This document shows positions 10,201-18,602 of a DNA stretch of 42,530 nucleotides, one piece after another. The DNA comes from an uncultured Bacteroidia bacterium. Lineage in GTDB: Bacteria; Bacteroidota; Bacteroidia; Bacteroidales; Prolixibacteraceae. Every line of letters begins with the position of its first letter. The stretch's first letter is position 1. The stretch lies in contig CAIXZH010000067.1 of the NCBI GenBank assembly GCA_903923905.1, positions 1 to 42,530 of the forward strand, in the 5' to 3' direction. The position numbers were made by a program, and so were the translations under genes. The notes below the pieces were generated by a model. The model was not told the origin of the DNA. It saw only the letters and a list, made by a program, of their open reading frames with translations, and did not search any database.

Positions 10201-11085
10201 ATGAACAGACGATCTTTTATGCGATCGGCAATGCTGTTCCCAATAGCTTTTAACATCATGGATAACAATTCATTGAAAGATTTAGATGCCTCCACTGAAA
10301 ACAGTGAGCGGATGCCTGTACTTTTTGTCGGACACGGAAGCCCAATGTATGCAATTGAAGAGAATGAATTTGTACACTCATGGCGGAAACTCGGCGAATC
10401 TATTCCCCGCCCAAAAGCAATTCTGTGTATATCTGCCCATTGGGAGACAAACGGAACTTTTGTCACAGCAATGACAAAACCTCCAACCATTCATGATTTC
10501 GGAGGATTTCCCAGACAATTATTCGAGGTTCAATATCCGGCACCAGGAAGTCCTGAATTGGCCTATCTGACCAAAAATACTTTAAAAAAGACCCCAGTTG
10601 AACTTGATCAAAAATGGGGATTGGATCACGGTGCATGGAGTGTCATCCGCAATATTTATCCGATGGCAGACATCCCAGTCATTGAAATGAGTCTCGACTA
10701 TAATCAGTCCCCCCAATTCCATTATGATCTGGCTAAGGAACTTTCCTCGTTAAGGAATAAAGGGGTACTGATTATTGGGAGCGGGAATATTGTGCACAAC
10801 CTCCGGATGGTAGCCTGGGATAAGGTCGATGAACCAGAACATGGTTTTGACTGGGCAATATATGCAAACGATAAAATAAAAAAACATATTTTGAGCAACA
10901 ACCATAAAGAACTGATAAACTACATGTTACTTGGAAGGGAGGTACAAATGGCTGTACCTACACCCGAACATTACCTTCCACTGCTTTACACTCTCGCCTT
11001 AAAAGGGGAAAATGAACAGATCTCTTTTTTTAATGATAAAGCGGTGATGGGTTCATTAACCATGACCTCTGTGAAAATTGGCTGA
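10201..11085 (+). CDS. ygiD: LigB-type extradiol dioxygenase (4,5-DOPA type)
   Basis: This 294-residue protein belongs to the class III extradiol ring-cleavage family. VLFVGHGSPMYA (His45), ILCISAHWET (His80), GLDHGAWSV (His143), GSGNIVHNL (His199) and PEHYLPLLY near the C terminus are the conserved positions; the first two histidines and the last region would hold the metal. E. coli YgiD opens the ring of L-DOPA at the 4,5 bond. Unlike that protein, this copy starts with RRSFM and a hydrophobic stretch, resembling a Tat-type export signal, so a periplasmic location is possible. The natural phenol substrate is not known. It stands alone upstream of a response regulator. Confidence 0.9.
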   Translation: MNRRSFMRSAMLFPIAFNIMDNNSLKDLDASTENSERMPVLFVGHGSPMYAIEENEFVHSWRKLGESIPRPKAILCISAHWETNGTFVTAMTKPPTIHDFGGFPRQLFEVQYPAPGSPELAYLTKNTLKKTPVELDQKWGLDHGAWSVIRNIYPMADIPVIEMSLDYNQSPQFHYDLAKELSSLRNKGVLIIGSGNIVHNLRMVAWDKVDEPEHGFDWAIYANDKIKKHILSNNHKELINYMLLGREVQMAVPTPEHYLPLLYTLALKGENEQISFFNDKAVMGSLTMTSVKIG

Positions 11086-11159
11086 TTTTGTTTATCTTGC
11101 GAGCCTTAAGAATCTAAAAAAAGGATACTTAATCTACCAGTTAAGTATTGTAATAAGCG

Positions 11160-11819
11160 ATGGAAAAGATAAATAAGGTAATTATAGCGGATTCCCAGTT
11201 CCTGGTAGTAGAAGCGTTGAAGTCACTGATTATGGCAGATCGTGACTATACAGTTACAGGAGTTGCGGCAACAAAACATGAACTCTTAAAGTTACTGGAC
11301 AGCGGCTCTGCAGAGCTGTTGATAACAGATTATGTGAATATTGATTATGATGGACTTGATGATCTGAGAATCATTCGGCTGAAATATCCCCAATTATCGA
11401 TACTGATTCTTACCAATACCATCAGCAAGCAGGAGTTTGCCGAACTGACAAAATCGGGCATTAAGAATATTATTTATAAGACTGCTGACAAGGACGAAAT
11501 CTTTTCTGCTATTGAATCAACGTTGAAATCGAGAAAATTTTATTCAGATGAAATTCTTGACCTTTTCCTCGATATAAGCGAATCAAAATATATTGCTGAA
11601 GACCCTAAAACATTGACTCCTTCTGAAATTGAAATTGTAAAACTAATCGCTGACGGATTGACAACCAAAGAGATTGCATCAAGGAGAAATATTAGTTACC
11701 ACACGGTAAATACTCACCGTAAGAATATTTTCAGAAAAGTGGAAGTCTCCAATGCTTCTGAATTAATTATGTTGGCGATCAAAGCGGGCTGGATAGATAA
11801 TATCGAATATTACATTTAA
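11160..11819 (+). CDS. NarL/FixJ-type response regulator
   Basis: The 219-residue protein has a receiver domain (about 6-125) with phosphoacceptor Asp57 in LLITDYVNID, Thr85 and Lys107, and a LuxR-type helix-turn-helix (about 153-212): LTPSEIEIVKLIADGLTTKEIA followed by RRNISYHTVNTHRKNIFRK. The first acidic pocket has a single Asp11 (IIADSQ) where two acidic residues are usual, which may weaken metal binding. It has no adjacent kinase, so it is an orphan regulator here, perhaps acting with a kinase encoded elsewhere. It likely binds DNA as a dimer. Confidence 0.92.
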   Translation: MEKINKVIIADSQFLVVEALKSLIMADRDYTVTGVAATKHELLKLLDSGSAELLITDYVNIDYDGLDDLRIIRLKYPQLSILILTNTISKQEFAELTKSGIKNIIYKTADKDEIFSAIESTLKSRKFYSDEILDLFLDISESKYIAEDPKTLTPSEIEIVKLIADGLTTKEIASRRNISYHTVNTHRKNIFRKVEVSNASELIMLAIKAGWIDNIEYYI

Positions 11820-11906
11820 GATAAGTTTAATGAGTACTTTTGGGGCACTATTTTTGATAAGTTAAAGAGTTCTTTCGGGATTTAGCCTGAAGAACAAAAA
11901 ATATTT

Positions 11907-11914
11907 TATCTTTG
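11907..11914 (+). promoter_or_regulatory. TAnnTTTG -7 box before the beta-barrel gene
   Basis: TATCTTTG matches the Bacteroidota -7 consensus, about 100 bases before the ATG at 12015. No convincing TTTG lies at the expected distance upstream. Confidence 0.45.
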
Positions 11915-11927
11915 CCCCCTTACTGTC

Positions 11928-11980
11928 CTATGAATAGGAGAAGTGCGGCACCTACTTGGTAGGGAGTGAATGCTGAAAAA
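11928..11980 (+). promoter_or_regulatory. Two small hairpins in a 5' untranslated leader
   Basis: Downstream of the -7 box the leader contains TCCTA-TGAA-TAGGA and, about 20 bases later, CCTAC-TTG-GTAGG, two 5-bp stems with related sequence. They do not match a riboswitch class I recognise. Confidence 0.3.
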
Positions 11981-12014
11981 CTTAAGAGTAGGCAAAATTA
12001 ATTTTATCGATTGA

Positions 12015-12704
12015 ATGAAAACAAAACTGATTTATGCAATTGCTTTTACTTTATTAGTGCAATTTGCTAATGCACAAATGATTGGTGTCAAAGGAGGCCT
12101 TAATATTGCCAATATGTCAATGACTTTGGCCGATAATCCTTACTCACCGGATCCCTTATACGGTTTTCACCTGGGCCCGGTCATTGATTTTAACCTGCAT
12201 AAGAATCTTTTCCTGAACACCGGATTGCTTTATTCATTAAAAGGTTATAATTTAAAGAATAGAAGTAATTACGCGCTTGGAAATGCATCTAATCTCAATG
12301 GAAAGGCAAAAATCAGTTTCTTTGATATCCCATTGAATCTGGCTTATAAAATTCCATTCTCCAGTAAATTCAAATTCGTTGTTCAGGGAGGTCCCTATGT
12401 TGGGCTTGGTTTGGGAGGAAGCGAAAAAAATCCGCAAGTAATTTCCACCGGTGGTCTTAATCAAACTGTCCCTATCCAGGATATATATTCAAGGGGAAAT
12501 CTTGCAAAAGTAGATTACGGAGTTGGTGTTGGAGCCGGATTTGAAATTGGCAAGATGATTTACAGCGTAAGTTATGATTACGGGCTTCGCAACTTGTGGT
12601 ACAAACCTTATACAAATGATATGACCGGAACACTTAAAATTACAACACTGGAGTTCTCCTTAACTTATATGTTCGGGAATTTAGCAAGCTCTGTAGGTAA
12701 ATAA
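12015..12704 (+). CDS. Small outer-membrane beta-barrel (PorT/OmpA-like)
   Basis: The 229-residue protein starts with a 20-residue signal peptide ending FANA, followed by MIGVKGGLNIANMS, the usual opening of Bacteroidota PorT-family eight-stranded barrels. The rest alternates hydrophobic and polar residues with turn-rich gaps (YGFHLGPVIDFNLHKNLFLNTGLLYSLKG-type strands), consistent with a barrel in the outer membrane. No extra domain is attached. Function of such single-barrel proteins is usually unknown. The gene has its own -7 box and a strong shared terminator at 12725-12764. Confidence 0.85.
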   Translation: MKTKLIYAIAFTLLVQFANAQMIGVKGGLNIANMSMTLADNPYSPDPLYGFHLGPVIDFNLHKNLFLNTGLLYSLKGYNLKNRSNYALGNASNLNGKAKISFFDIPLNLAYKIPFSSKFKFVVQGGPYVGLGLGGSEKNPQVISTGGLNQTVPIQDIYSRGNLAKVDYGVGVGAGFEIGKMIYSVSYDYGLRNLWYKPYTNDMTGTLKITTLEFSLTYMFGNLASSVGK

Positions 12705-12724
12705 TCCGGAAAAATATCTTAATG

Positions 12725-12764
12725 AAAAAAAGCTGGTGGATATTTAGTCCATCAGCTTTTTTTT
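12725..12764. terminator. Bidirectional terminator between convergent genes
   Basis: AAAAAAGCTGGTGGA and TCCATCAGCTTTTTT form a long stem around TATTTAG with A-tract and T-tract on either side, so it can stop transcripts from both directions. Confidence 0.88.
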
Positions 12765-12803
12765 GCAATATCCCTAAGATATTTTGATTCGTTGCAGACC
12801 CAA

Positions 12804-13982
12804 TCATTTCACCCATTTCTTCTGTTTTGCTTTAGTATGTAAATCTCCCAATGCTTTGAGAGCCCTTGCCAATGTTTCTTCATTTTTTGCAAAATGAAAC
12901 CGGATTAAATGATGCACCTCTTCCTGGAAGAAACTGGACCCAGGGACCGCTGCAACTCCCACTTCGCAGGCCATCCATTCACAAAATTCGATATCGTTGG
13001 TCGCACCAAATTCAGAAATATCAACCATCACATAATATGCTCCCTGGGGAACTGTATAATTCAGACCCAGCTGATCAAGCCCGTTCAGAAAATAATCTTT
13101 TTTTTCGGTATACGACTTCTGCAAATTGATGTAATATTCATCCCCAAAATTAAGTGCCGTTACCGCTGCTTCCTGTAATGGAGCAGCAGCGCCCACAGTA
13201 AGGAAATCGTGAACTTTACGCACACCATCTATAATATTAGAGGGAGCAATAACATATCCTAAGCGCCATCCTGTAATTGAATATGTCTTTGAAAGGGAAC
13301 TGCATGAAATGGTTCGCTCAAACATCCCCGGCAAAGAAGAGATGTAAATATGGTGGAATGGTTCATACACGATATGCTCGTACACCTCATCCGTAATGAC
13401 AAAAACATCATATTTAATGGCGAAACGGGCAATAATTTGAAGTTCTTCCCGGGTATAAACTTTACCGCATGGATTCGAGGGATTACATAAAATCAGAGCT
13501 TTGGGATTTTGCATGAACGCTGATTCCAATTCGGCAATATCAAAGTGATAATAGGGTGGTTTAAGGTGCACATAAATCGGTTCAGCGCCCGAAAGGATAG
13601 CATCGGCAGTATAATTCTCGTAAAATGGGGAGAATACAATTACTTTATCTCCGGGATTACAGACAGTCATCATCGTAGCGATCATTGCCTCAGTGCTCCC
13701 GCAGGTAACTGCGACCTGAGTTTCCGGATTGATCTCAAAACCCATTAACCTGGATTGTTTCCGGGCAAGGGCCACCCTGAAATTAGCGGCTCCCCAGGTA
13801 ATGGCATATTGGTGAATGCTTCCGCCCGCTACTTTTTCCAATGCCTCCTTCAGTGCCTTTGGCGGATCAAAATCAGGAAAGCCTTGCGACAGATTTACCG
13901 CCCCGTGCAGATTCGCAATTCTTGTCATCCGGCGAATAACTGAGTCCGTAAAATTGGCTAATTTTCTGCTTAATTCAGGCAT
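12804..13982 (-). CDS. Class I/II aminotransferase (methionine/kynurenine type)
   Basis: This 392-residue fold-type I PLP aminotransferase resembles YbdL and kynurenine aminotransferases. It has the N-terminal NLSQGFPDFDPP, the cofactor residues Asn170 (CNPSNPCGKVY), Asp198 and Tyr201 (ITDEVYEHIVYE), and the Schiff-base Lys232 in SSLSKTYSITGWRLGY, plus a C-terminal IRFHFAKNEETL arginine for the substrate carboxylate. YbdL prefers methionine, and last-step transamination to methionine in salvage would fit the sulfur amino-acid genes nearby; an aromatic substrate is also possible. It is cytoplasmic. The upstream gene on the same strand ends 81 bases before it. Confidence 0.9.
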   Translation of the reverse strand: MPELSRKLANFTDSVIRRMTRIANLHGAVNLSQGFPDFDPPKALKEALEKVAGGSIHQYAITWGAANFRVALARKQSRLMGFEINPETQVAVTCGSTEAMIATMMTVCNPGDKVIVFSPFYENYTADAILSGAEPIYVHLKPPYYHFDIAELESAFMQNPKALILCNPSNPCGKVYTREELQIIARFAIKYDVFVITDEVYEHIVYEPFHHIYISSLPGMFERTISCSSLSKTYSITGWRLGYVIAPSNIIDGVRKVHDFLTVGAAAPLQEAAVTALNFGDEYYINLQKSYTEKKDYFLNGLDQLGLNYTVPQGAYYVMVDISEFGATNDIEFCEWMACEVGVAAVPGSSFFQEEVHHLIRFHFAKNEETLARALKALGDLHTKAKQKKWVK

Positions 13983-14063
13983 ATATCAGGGGAGTTTTAA
14001 GTTGCAAATTTTTATCCAAAAATTATTTAATTGTCTATATATCTGCATATTACATCATAATAT

Positions 14064-14558
14064 TCATAATTTTCCAAGCATCCAGACATCACAGCCAAAA
14101 TGGCCGGTGTTTCCGAGTGGAGAAGGTAAATATTCAAATCCAAACTTTTCATAGAGCTTCAGTGCTTGATTAAGTTCAGGCATCGATTCCAGATATATTC
14201 TTTCAAAACCTAATTTTCCGGCAGCTTGCAGGCAGTGTTGCATTAATGATTTGCCAAAACCTTTGCCTCTGGCTTGCGGCACTAAATACATCTTTACCAA
14301 TTCACACGTATCTGAAGGCAACCCTTCAGTTGGGAAAATTCCACCGCCTCCTACGATTTCTCCATTATATTCAGCGACATAGTAACAAGAGCCCTCTTTC
14401 CTGAAAAGTTCATATAGTGCATCCGTCGATTGATCAAAATAAACGGTTCCCGGATGATCTGCACCAAATTCAGCCAGTGAAGAGCGGACAATTTTTGCCA
14501 ATATTTGATTATCTTTAGGTTGAATGGGACGTATTTGCAAAACTGAATCGTTTTTCAT
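14064..14558 (-). CDS. GNAT family N-acetyltransferase
   Basis: The 164-residue protein is a single GNAT domain: IRPIQPKDNQILAKI at the start, the beta4 segment CELVKMYLVPQARGKGFG with the acetyl-CoA pyrophosphate loop Q95-xxGxG at 95-102, and the C-terminal YEKFGFEYLP. It transfers acetyl from acetyl-CoA to an amine; the acceptor is unknown. It is divergent from cysK, and a CAAAGTTA box (reverse of TAACTTTG) at 14593-14600 could be its -7 element. Confidence 0.92.
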   Translation of the reverse strand: MKNDSVLQIRPIQPKDNQILAKIVRSSLAEFGADHPGTVYFDQSTDALYELFRKEGSCYYVAEYNGEIVGGGGIFPTEGLPSDTCELVKMYLVPQARGKGFGKSLMQHCLQAAGKLGFERIYLESMPELNQALKLYEKFGFEYLPSPLGNTGHFGCDVWMLGKL

Positions 14559-14685
14559 TTTTATGATGTCTATGTCGCAATATTAATGGATTCAAAGTTA
14601 AATTCCCAATTCCTGCAAAAATATAAACCCTGTCGAAACCAGCTATACCATAAAGCAGGTATTAAAAAATACGCATTTTATGGGA

Positions 14686-14715
14686 TTGTTGTACCTGTTT
14701 TTCACTTTACATTTG
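14686..14715 (+). promoter_or_regulatory. Promoter of the cysteine synthase gene
   Basis: TTG (14686-14688), 19 bases, then TACATTTG (14708-14715) fit the Bacteroidota consensus. The box lies inside the longest possible reading frame, which shows that the real start of cysK is the ATG at 14740. Confidence 0.6.
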
Positions 14716-14739
14716 TATCATAAAATAAAAAATAAAGCC

Positions 14740-15705
14740 ATGACAAAAATTGCATCCAATCTTACCGATTTAATTGGGAATACTCCCTTACTTGAATTCT
14801 CGAACTTCAATAAGCAACATAAACTTGAAGCAACGATTATTGGAAAGCTCGAATTCTTTAATCCTGCCGGAAGTGTAAAAGACCGTATTGGTTTTGCGAT
14901 GATCGATGCTGCCGAAAAGCAGGGATTGCTGAATAAAGACTCTGTAATCATTGAACCTACCAGCGGTAACACAGGGATTGCTCTTGCATTTGTTGCAGCA
15001 GCCAAGGGATATCGGTTGATTATTTTATTACCCGAGACCTTCAGCCACGAAAGAAGGAATATATTGAAAGCCCTTGGCGCCGAATTAGTCCTCACCCCGG
15101 GAAGCGAAGGGATGAAAGGGGCAATACGAAGGGCAACAGAACTTGCTGCAGTTACTCCAAATTCTTTCCTTCCTCAACAGTTTAAAAACCTGGCAAACCC
15201 TGAAATTCACCGCAAAACTACTGCCGAGGAAATCTGGAGAGATACTGATGGTGATGTGGATATTTTTATTTCCGGTGTAGGTACAGGTGGAACCATAACC
15301 GGAGTAGGAGAAGTGCTGAAATCCAGAAAACCTGGTGTCCAAATTATCGCAGTTGAACCAACTGACTCCCCCGTTCTTTCAGGCGGAAATCCAGGACCTC
15401 ACAAGATTCAGGGTATTGGTGCCGGTTTTGTACCGGATATTCTAAACGTTTCTGTTATTGATGAAATTATCACGGTAACAAACGATCAGGCGATTCAAAC
15501 AAGCCGTGAATTAGCCAGAACTGAAGGACTCTTGGTTGGAATTTCCTCAGGCGCAATAGCTTATGCGGCATTACAGGTTGCTAAACGGCCTGAAAACAAG
15601 GGTAAAAAGATCGTTACCATTATGTGTGATACCGGTGAACGCTATCTGTCAACAGTGCTCTATCAGTTTGAAGACGAAAAAGCTACGACTGTGGCAGCAA
15701 ATTAA
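14740..15705 (+). CDS. cysK: Cysteine synthase A (O-acetylserine sulfhydrylase)
   Basis: The 321-residue PLP enzyme makes cysteine from O-acetylserine and sulfide. It shows the family signature with Schiff-base Lys47 ([11 protein letters not shown]), the substrate loop TSGNTG at 74-79, the PLP phosphate loop GTGGT, and ISSGAIAY and [11 protein letters not shown] at the C-terminal end. The start at 14740 is chosen because the promoter sits between the upstream in-frame start at 14680 and this ATG, and because [18 protein letters not shown] is where the family begins. It has no Cys-codon leader, in contrast to the O-acetylhomoserine enzyme 7 kb upstream. A strong hairpin terminator follows. Confidence 0.95.
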   Translation: MTKIASNLTDLIGNTPLLEFSNFNKQHKLEATIIGKLEFFNPAGSVKDRIGFAMIDAAEKQGLLNKDSVIIEPTSGNTGIALAFVAAAKGYRLIILLPETFSHERRNILKALGAELVLTPGSEGMKGAIRRATELAAVTPNSFLPQQFKNLANPEIHRKTTAEEIWRDTDGDVDIFISGVGTGGTITGVGEVLKSRKPGVQIIAVEPTDSPVLSGGNPGPHKIQGIGAGFVPDILNVSVIDEIITVTNDQAIQTSRELARTEGLLVGISSGAIAYAALQVAKRPENKGKKIVTIMCDTGERYLSTVLYQFEDEKATTVAAN

Positions 15706-15737
15706 TCCATTACATATTCTGAAAATCCTCAACAAAT

Positions 15738-15778
15738 ACACCCTTGATCTATTTCAGATTTGGATAGATCAAGGGTGT
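15738..15778. terminator. 15-bp stem terminator after cysK
   Basis: ACACCCTTGATCTAT (15738-15752) pairs perfectly with ATAGATCAAGGGTGT (15764-15778), followed by TTCTG. A second weak 4-bp stem with a T8 run follows near 15800. The rest of the stretch to 16046 holds the CRP-like site and promoter listed separately. Confidence 0.8.
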
Positions 15779-15928
15779 TTCTGTGAATAACTGTGACAGA
15801 ATCTGTTTTTTTTGAAATACGGGTTTAACCAAAAACCAAATTTCGTAAAATAATCCGGAATCAGATTGGCTATTTTTGACTTCATGTCTTAATTACTGAT
15901 TATCAGACACTATTCATTGAACCTTAAA

Positions 15929-15944
15929 TGTGCGATTTGTCACA
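15929..15944 (+). promoter_or_regulatory. CRP-like palindrome upstream of the FadL gene
   Basis: TGTGC-GATTTG-TCACA matches the CRP/FNR-type operator TGTGA-N6-TCACA at 9 of 10 positions. Its centre is about 65-75 bases before the -7 box at 15999-16006, where an activator could sit. No regulator gene of that family is in the window, so this is a prediction. Confidence 0.4.
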
Positions 15945-15972
15945 AGGTCCTTTGCAAAGATGCACACCCATA

Positions 15973-16006
15973 TTTGCCTGCCATAAGACAGGTGATCATA
16001 ACTTTG
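15973..16006 (+). promoter_or_regulatory. Promoter of the FadL-type gene
   Basis: TTTG (15973-15976) and TAACTTTG (15999-16006) with 22 bases between them fit the phylum consensus; the ATG at 16047 is 40 bases further on. Confidence 0.55.
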
Positions 16007-16046
16007 TGAGCAAATAACGACCAAATTTTTTATTAATACTTAAACT

Positions 16047-17330
16047 ATGAAAAGATTTTATAAGATTACCTATTCGACCTTGTTAATCCTAACAGGTTTT
16101 GGATTATTTCAAACAGTGCAGGCGACAGATGGATATTTCGGTGTAGGTTACGGCGCTCAGAATAAGGGATTGGCTGGAGCCGGTTCTGCATGGTACAAAA
16201 ACAGTCTGATTAACGGGAACCCGGCAGGAAACGTTTTTCTGGGTAACCAGTATAATCTGGGTTTCGAATTTTTTAATCCCAACAGGCAATATACGATTAC
16301 CGGAACTCCATCAGGTAACCCAGGCACAATGGGATTAGCCCCCGGGACTGTTGAGAGCGGTTCCAGGCTCTTTTTGGAACCAAGTCTTGGAGCCAACTGG
16401 ATGATCAATAACAAGAGTAGTTTTTCCGCAACCCTTTTTGGTAATGGAGGGATGAATACCAATTATAAAACTCAGACTTTTTATGACTCCAGCTCGCAAT
16501 CAACGGGAATTAATCTGGCCCAGATGTTTCTCGGGCTTACCTACTCGAGGAAAATTGCTGAAAAGCATAGTCTTGGTGTGACTGCATTAGTGGTATATCA
16601 GTATTTCAGTGCCAAAGGTGTGGCAACATTTGATCAGATGTCTGAAGCCTCGTCAAAAGTAAGCGGAAACGGAACCGATAATAGCACAGGATTAGGAATC
16701 AAAATTGGGTATATGGGGCAACTGACAAAAGGATTAACCTTAGGGGTAAATTATCAGCCAAAGATAACAATGACGAAATTCAGTAAATATGCCGGCCTTT
16801 TTGCTGAACAGGGGAATTTTGATATTCCATCAAACTGGTCTGTCGGATTGGCGTATGAGTTCAGTAAAGAATGGGCTTTACTGGCAGATTATAAGCGTAT
16901 TAATTATACAGGTGTTGCATCCGTTTCCAATTCTTTTAACCCACAAACTTTAGCTACTGCACCATTGGGTTCTAATAATGGTCCCGGTTTTGGCTGGCAA
17001 GATATCAATATTTATAAAGTTGGGGTCGAATTTAGCGGAATTAAAGGGTGGATATTAAGAGGTGGTTATTCTCATAGTGATCAACCCATCCCATCTACCC
17101 AGACTTTATTTAACATTCTGGCTCCTGCAACAATACAGGATCACCTTACGTTAGGATTTTCCAAAAAGATTGGAAAGACCAAAAACTCAGTCCATGCAGC
17201 ATTGGCCTATGCATTGCCTGCAAGTGTCAAAGGCTATAACCCCCTGGACTATACCGGGAATGGAATTCCAAACCAAACTATTAATCTGAAGATGAATCAA
17301 TTGGAGCTTGAATTTGCGTTCACCTTTTAA
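16047..17330 (+). CDS. OmpP1/FadL-type outer-membrane transporter
   Basis: The 427-residue product has a signal peptide (about 1-26, ending TVQA) and then the FadL hatch start TDGYFGVGYGAQNKGLAGAGSAWYKNSLINGNPAG, closely like the NPA-containing N-terminal region of the family. The remainder is a long beta-barrel with FadL-type features such as LTLGVNYQPKITMTKFSKYAG-like strands and a final Phe (LELEFAFTF). Family members pass long-chain fatty acids or other hydrophobic molecules across the outer membrane. It is monocistronic, with its own promoter and a CRP-like site upstream, which would suit nutrient control. Confidence 0.9.
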   Translation: MKRFYKITYSTLLILTGFGLFQTVQATDGYFGVGYGAQNKGLAGAGSAWYKNSLINGNPAGNVFLGNQYNLGFEFFNPNRQYTITGTPSGNPGTMGLAPGTVESGSRLFLEPSLGANWMINNKSSFSATLFGNGGMNTNYKTQTFYDSSSQSTGINLAQMFLGLTYSRKIAEKHSLGVTALVVYQYFSAKGVATFDQMSEASSKVSGNGTDNSTGLGIKIGYMGQLTKGLTLGVNYQPKITMTKFSKYAGLFAEQGNFDIPSNWSVGLAYEFSKEWALLADYKRINYTGVASVSNSFNPQTLATAPLGSNNGPGFGWQDINIYKVGVEFSGIKGWILRGGYSHSDQPIPSTQTLFNILAPATIQDHLTLGFSKKIGKTKNSVHAALAYALPASVKGYNPLDYTGNGIPNQTINLKMNQLELEFAFTF

Positions 17331-17476
17331 AACTTTCCTAATTTCCTTAGTATTTATCTTCTTCTGTCTAAATGGGCGTTCAAAAAGGTTCCTTGAGGGC
17401 TACTCATTTTATTAAAAGCCTTTGGTGTACCCATTAAATAGATTTGAAAAATACTGGTGAGGTGATTTTGGCTGAA

Positions 17477-17500
17477 GAGGGTGTCCAAAAAGGCACCCTC
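17477..17500. terminator. Hairpin terminator after the FadL-type gene
   Basis: GAGGGTG (17477-17483) pairs with CACCCTC (17494-17500), with CC/GG extending inside around AAAAA; GTCTGTTT follows. It lies about 145 bases after the stop codon. Confidence 0.6.
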
Positions 17501-17587
17501 GTCTGTTTAATCTTCATCATTCCTTCCGAAATTTCCAAAGTTTTATTCCTTTTAATTCGTTTCCATCCTGAAAGGATTTCAAACCCC

Positions 17588-17630
17588 ATTTAAAAACCTT
17601 CGAGGTTTTCGAAACCTCGAAGGTTTTTAA
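17588..17630. repeat. Perfect 20-bp inverted repeat
   Basis: Arms 17588-17607 and 17611-17630 are exact reverse complements with a 3-base TCG loop; the core is ACCTTCGAGGT...ACCTCGAAGGT. It overlaps the last bases of the cas6 remnant (stop at 17627). It could be a bidirectional terminator, or a dispersed palindromic element; only one copy is in the window. Confidence 0.8.
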
Positions 17631-18396
17631 ATAACCTCACAACACCCAAACCCCATACTGTTCTTTTCCCCAAATCCACAGTAGTACCCGATCCGAAGCA
17701 ACTCCTTAGTAGCTTTGAGCTTAAAATCATATTGATATCCAACCAATTTGGTTTGCTGCGGAGTCCCTGTTTTGATTAGAATTCCCTTTTGTTTGGACCT
17801 GCTAAGTAGCTTTATCCCGGAATTTTGTACAGGATTCAGCTGCTCTATCCCCGTGTAAACCTTCAATTTCTCTTTTAGATTGTTGATTATAAGCCGGGTA
17901 TAATCCTCCTGTTGGGGGGCAAAATATTGTGCGTATTTTTGCCCCTCGACTTTTCCTGAAACAAAAATCGGAGAGAGGGCCCGAAATGACATTTCGTTCG
18001 TGAAAATTGGAATTGGCATCGCTTCAATGGAGTCAATCCGAAAACCGGCAGTTGAAATCCGGTCACCCAGAGTAAACTCACGCGCACGAAAAACACCGGC
18101 AACAAAATGTTGGATATTCTCTTCAGGTAAAGTGGAGATAATCAGTTCAATCTTATCAGACTTAATAATCAGTCTGTCACCGTTAATCTCATATTGCGAT
18201 ACAATAAGATTTGAGAAGGTAAACAGCCGGAATTGTTATTATCATTTGAGTAGCCCTTATTATGCAGCCAGTCGGCAAATGCTGGATCGCTGTGATTGAT
18301 CACTTTGTAGATCCAGGCGCTAAGCTCATACTGGTAATTAACAGGTAAAACGTTCCGATTCCGGTCAAGGAGCGAAAGGCAAAGGTTAAATCGCAT
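17627..18396 (-). pseudogene. cas6: cas6 CRISPR endoribonuclease, frameshifted
   Basis: The N-terminal part (18396 down to about 18230) reads MRFNLCLSLLDRN, then LPVNYQYELSAWIYK and WLHNKGYS, the standard Cas6 opening. The rest continues in another frame as RLFTFSNLIVSQYEINGD and ends with GYYCGFGEKNSMGFGCCEV, the glycine-rich Cas6 signature. One inserted base at about 18229-18233 (AATTCC) would rejoin them into a protein of about 256 residues, the family length. Cas6 cuts CRISPR precursor RNA. No array and no other cas gene is visible in the window, so this is an isolated, broken or mis-sequenced copy. Confidence 0.85.
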
Positions 18397-18602
18397 GAAT
18401 TTGGGTTATTATTAAACCCTTAATATTTAGGTCGGTAAAAAATATCTTTATAAAATTACAAAATCTAAATTTAATAATTGAACTTATTTATATTTTGTTT
18501 AAAACTTTTTCATATGATGATTTTCCCAATTATTATATCTGCCGGATGTCCTCCCGATTATTTTGCCTAATTTTACCTCTGCCCTACATACGACGATTTT
18601 AT

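Noticed and set aside
13816-14154. A 112-codon frame on the plus strand between the aminotransferase and the acetyltransferase
   Set aside because: It overlaps both minus-strand genes, which have clear family motifs.
18397-18602. A CRISPR array next to cas6
   Set aside because: No direct repeats of 25-40 bases with regular spacing are visible here or in 17331-17626.
18495-18602. A longer start for the FAD/Fe-S oxidoreductase
   Set aside because: The extra residues start at TTG and show no similarity to the family; the ATG at 18603 starts at the normal place.
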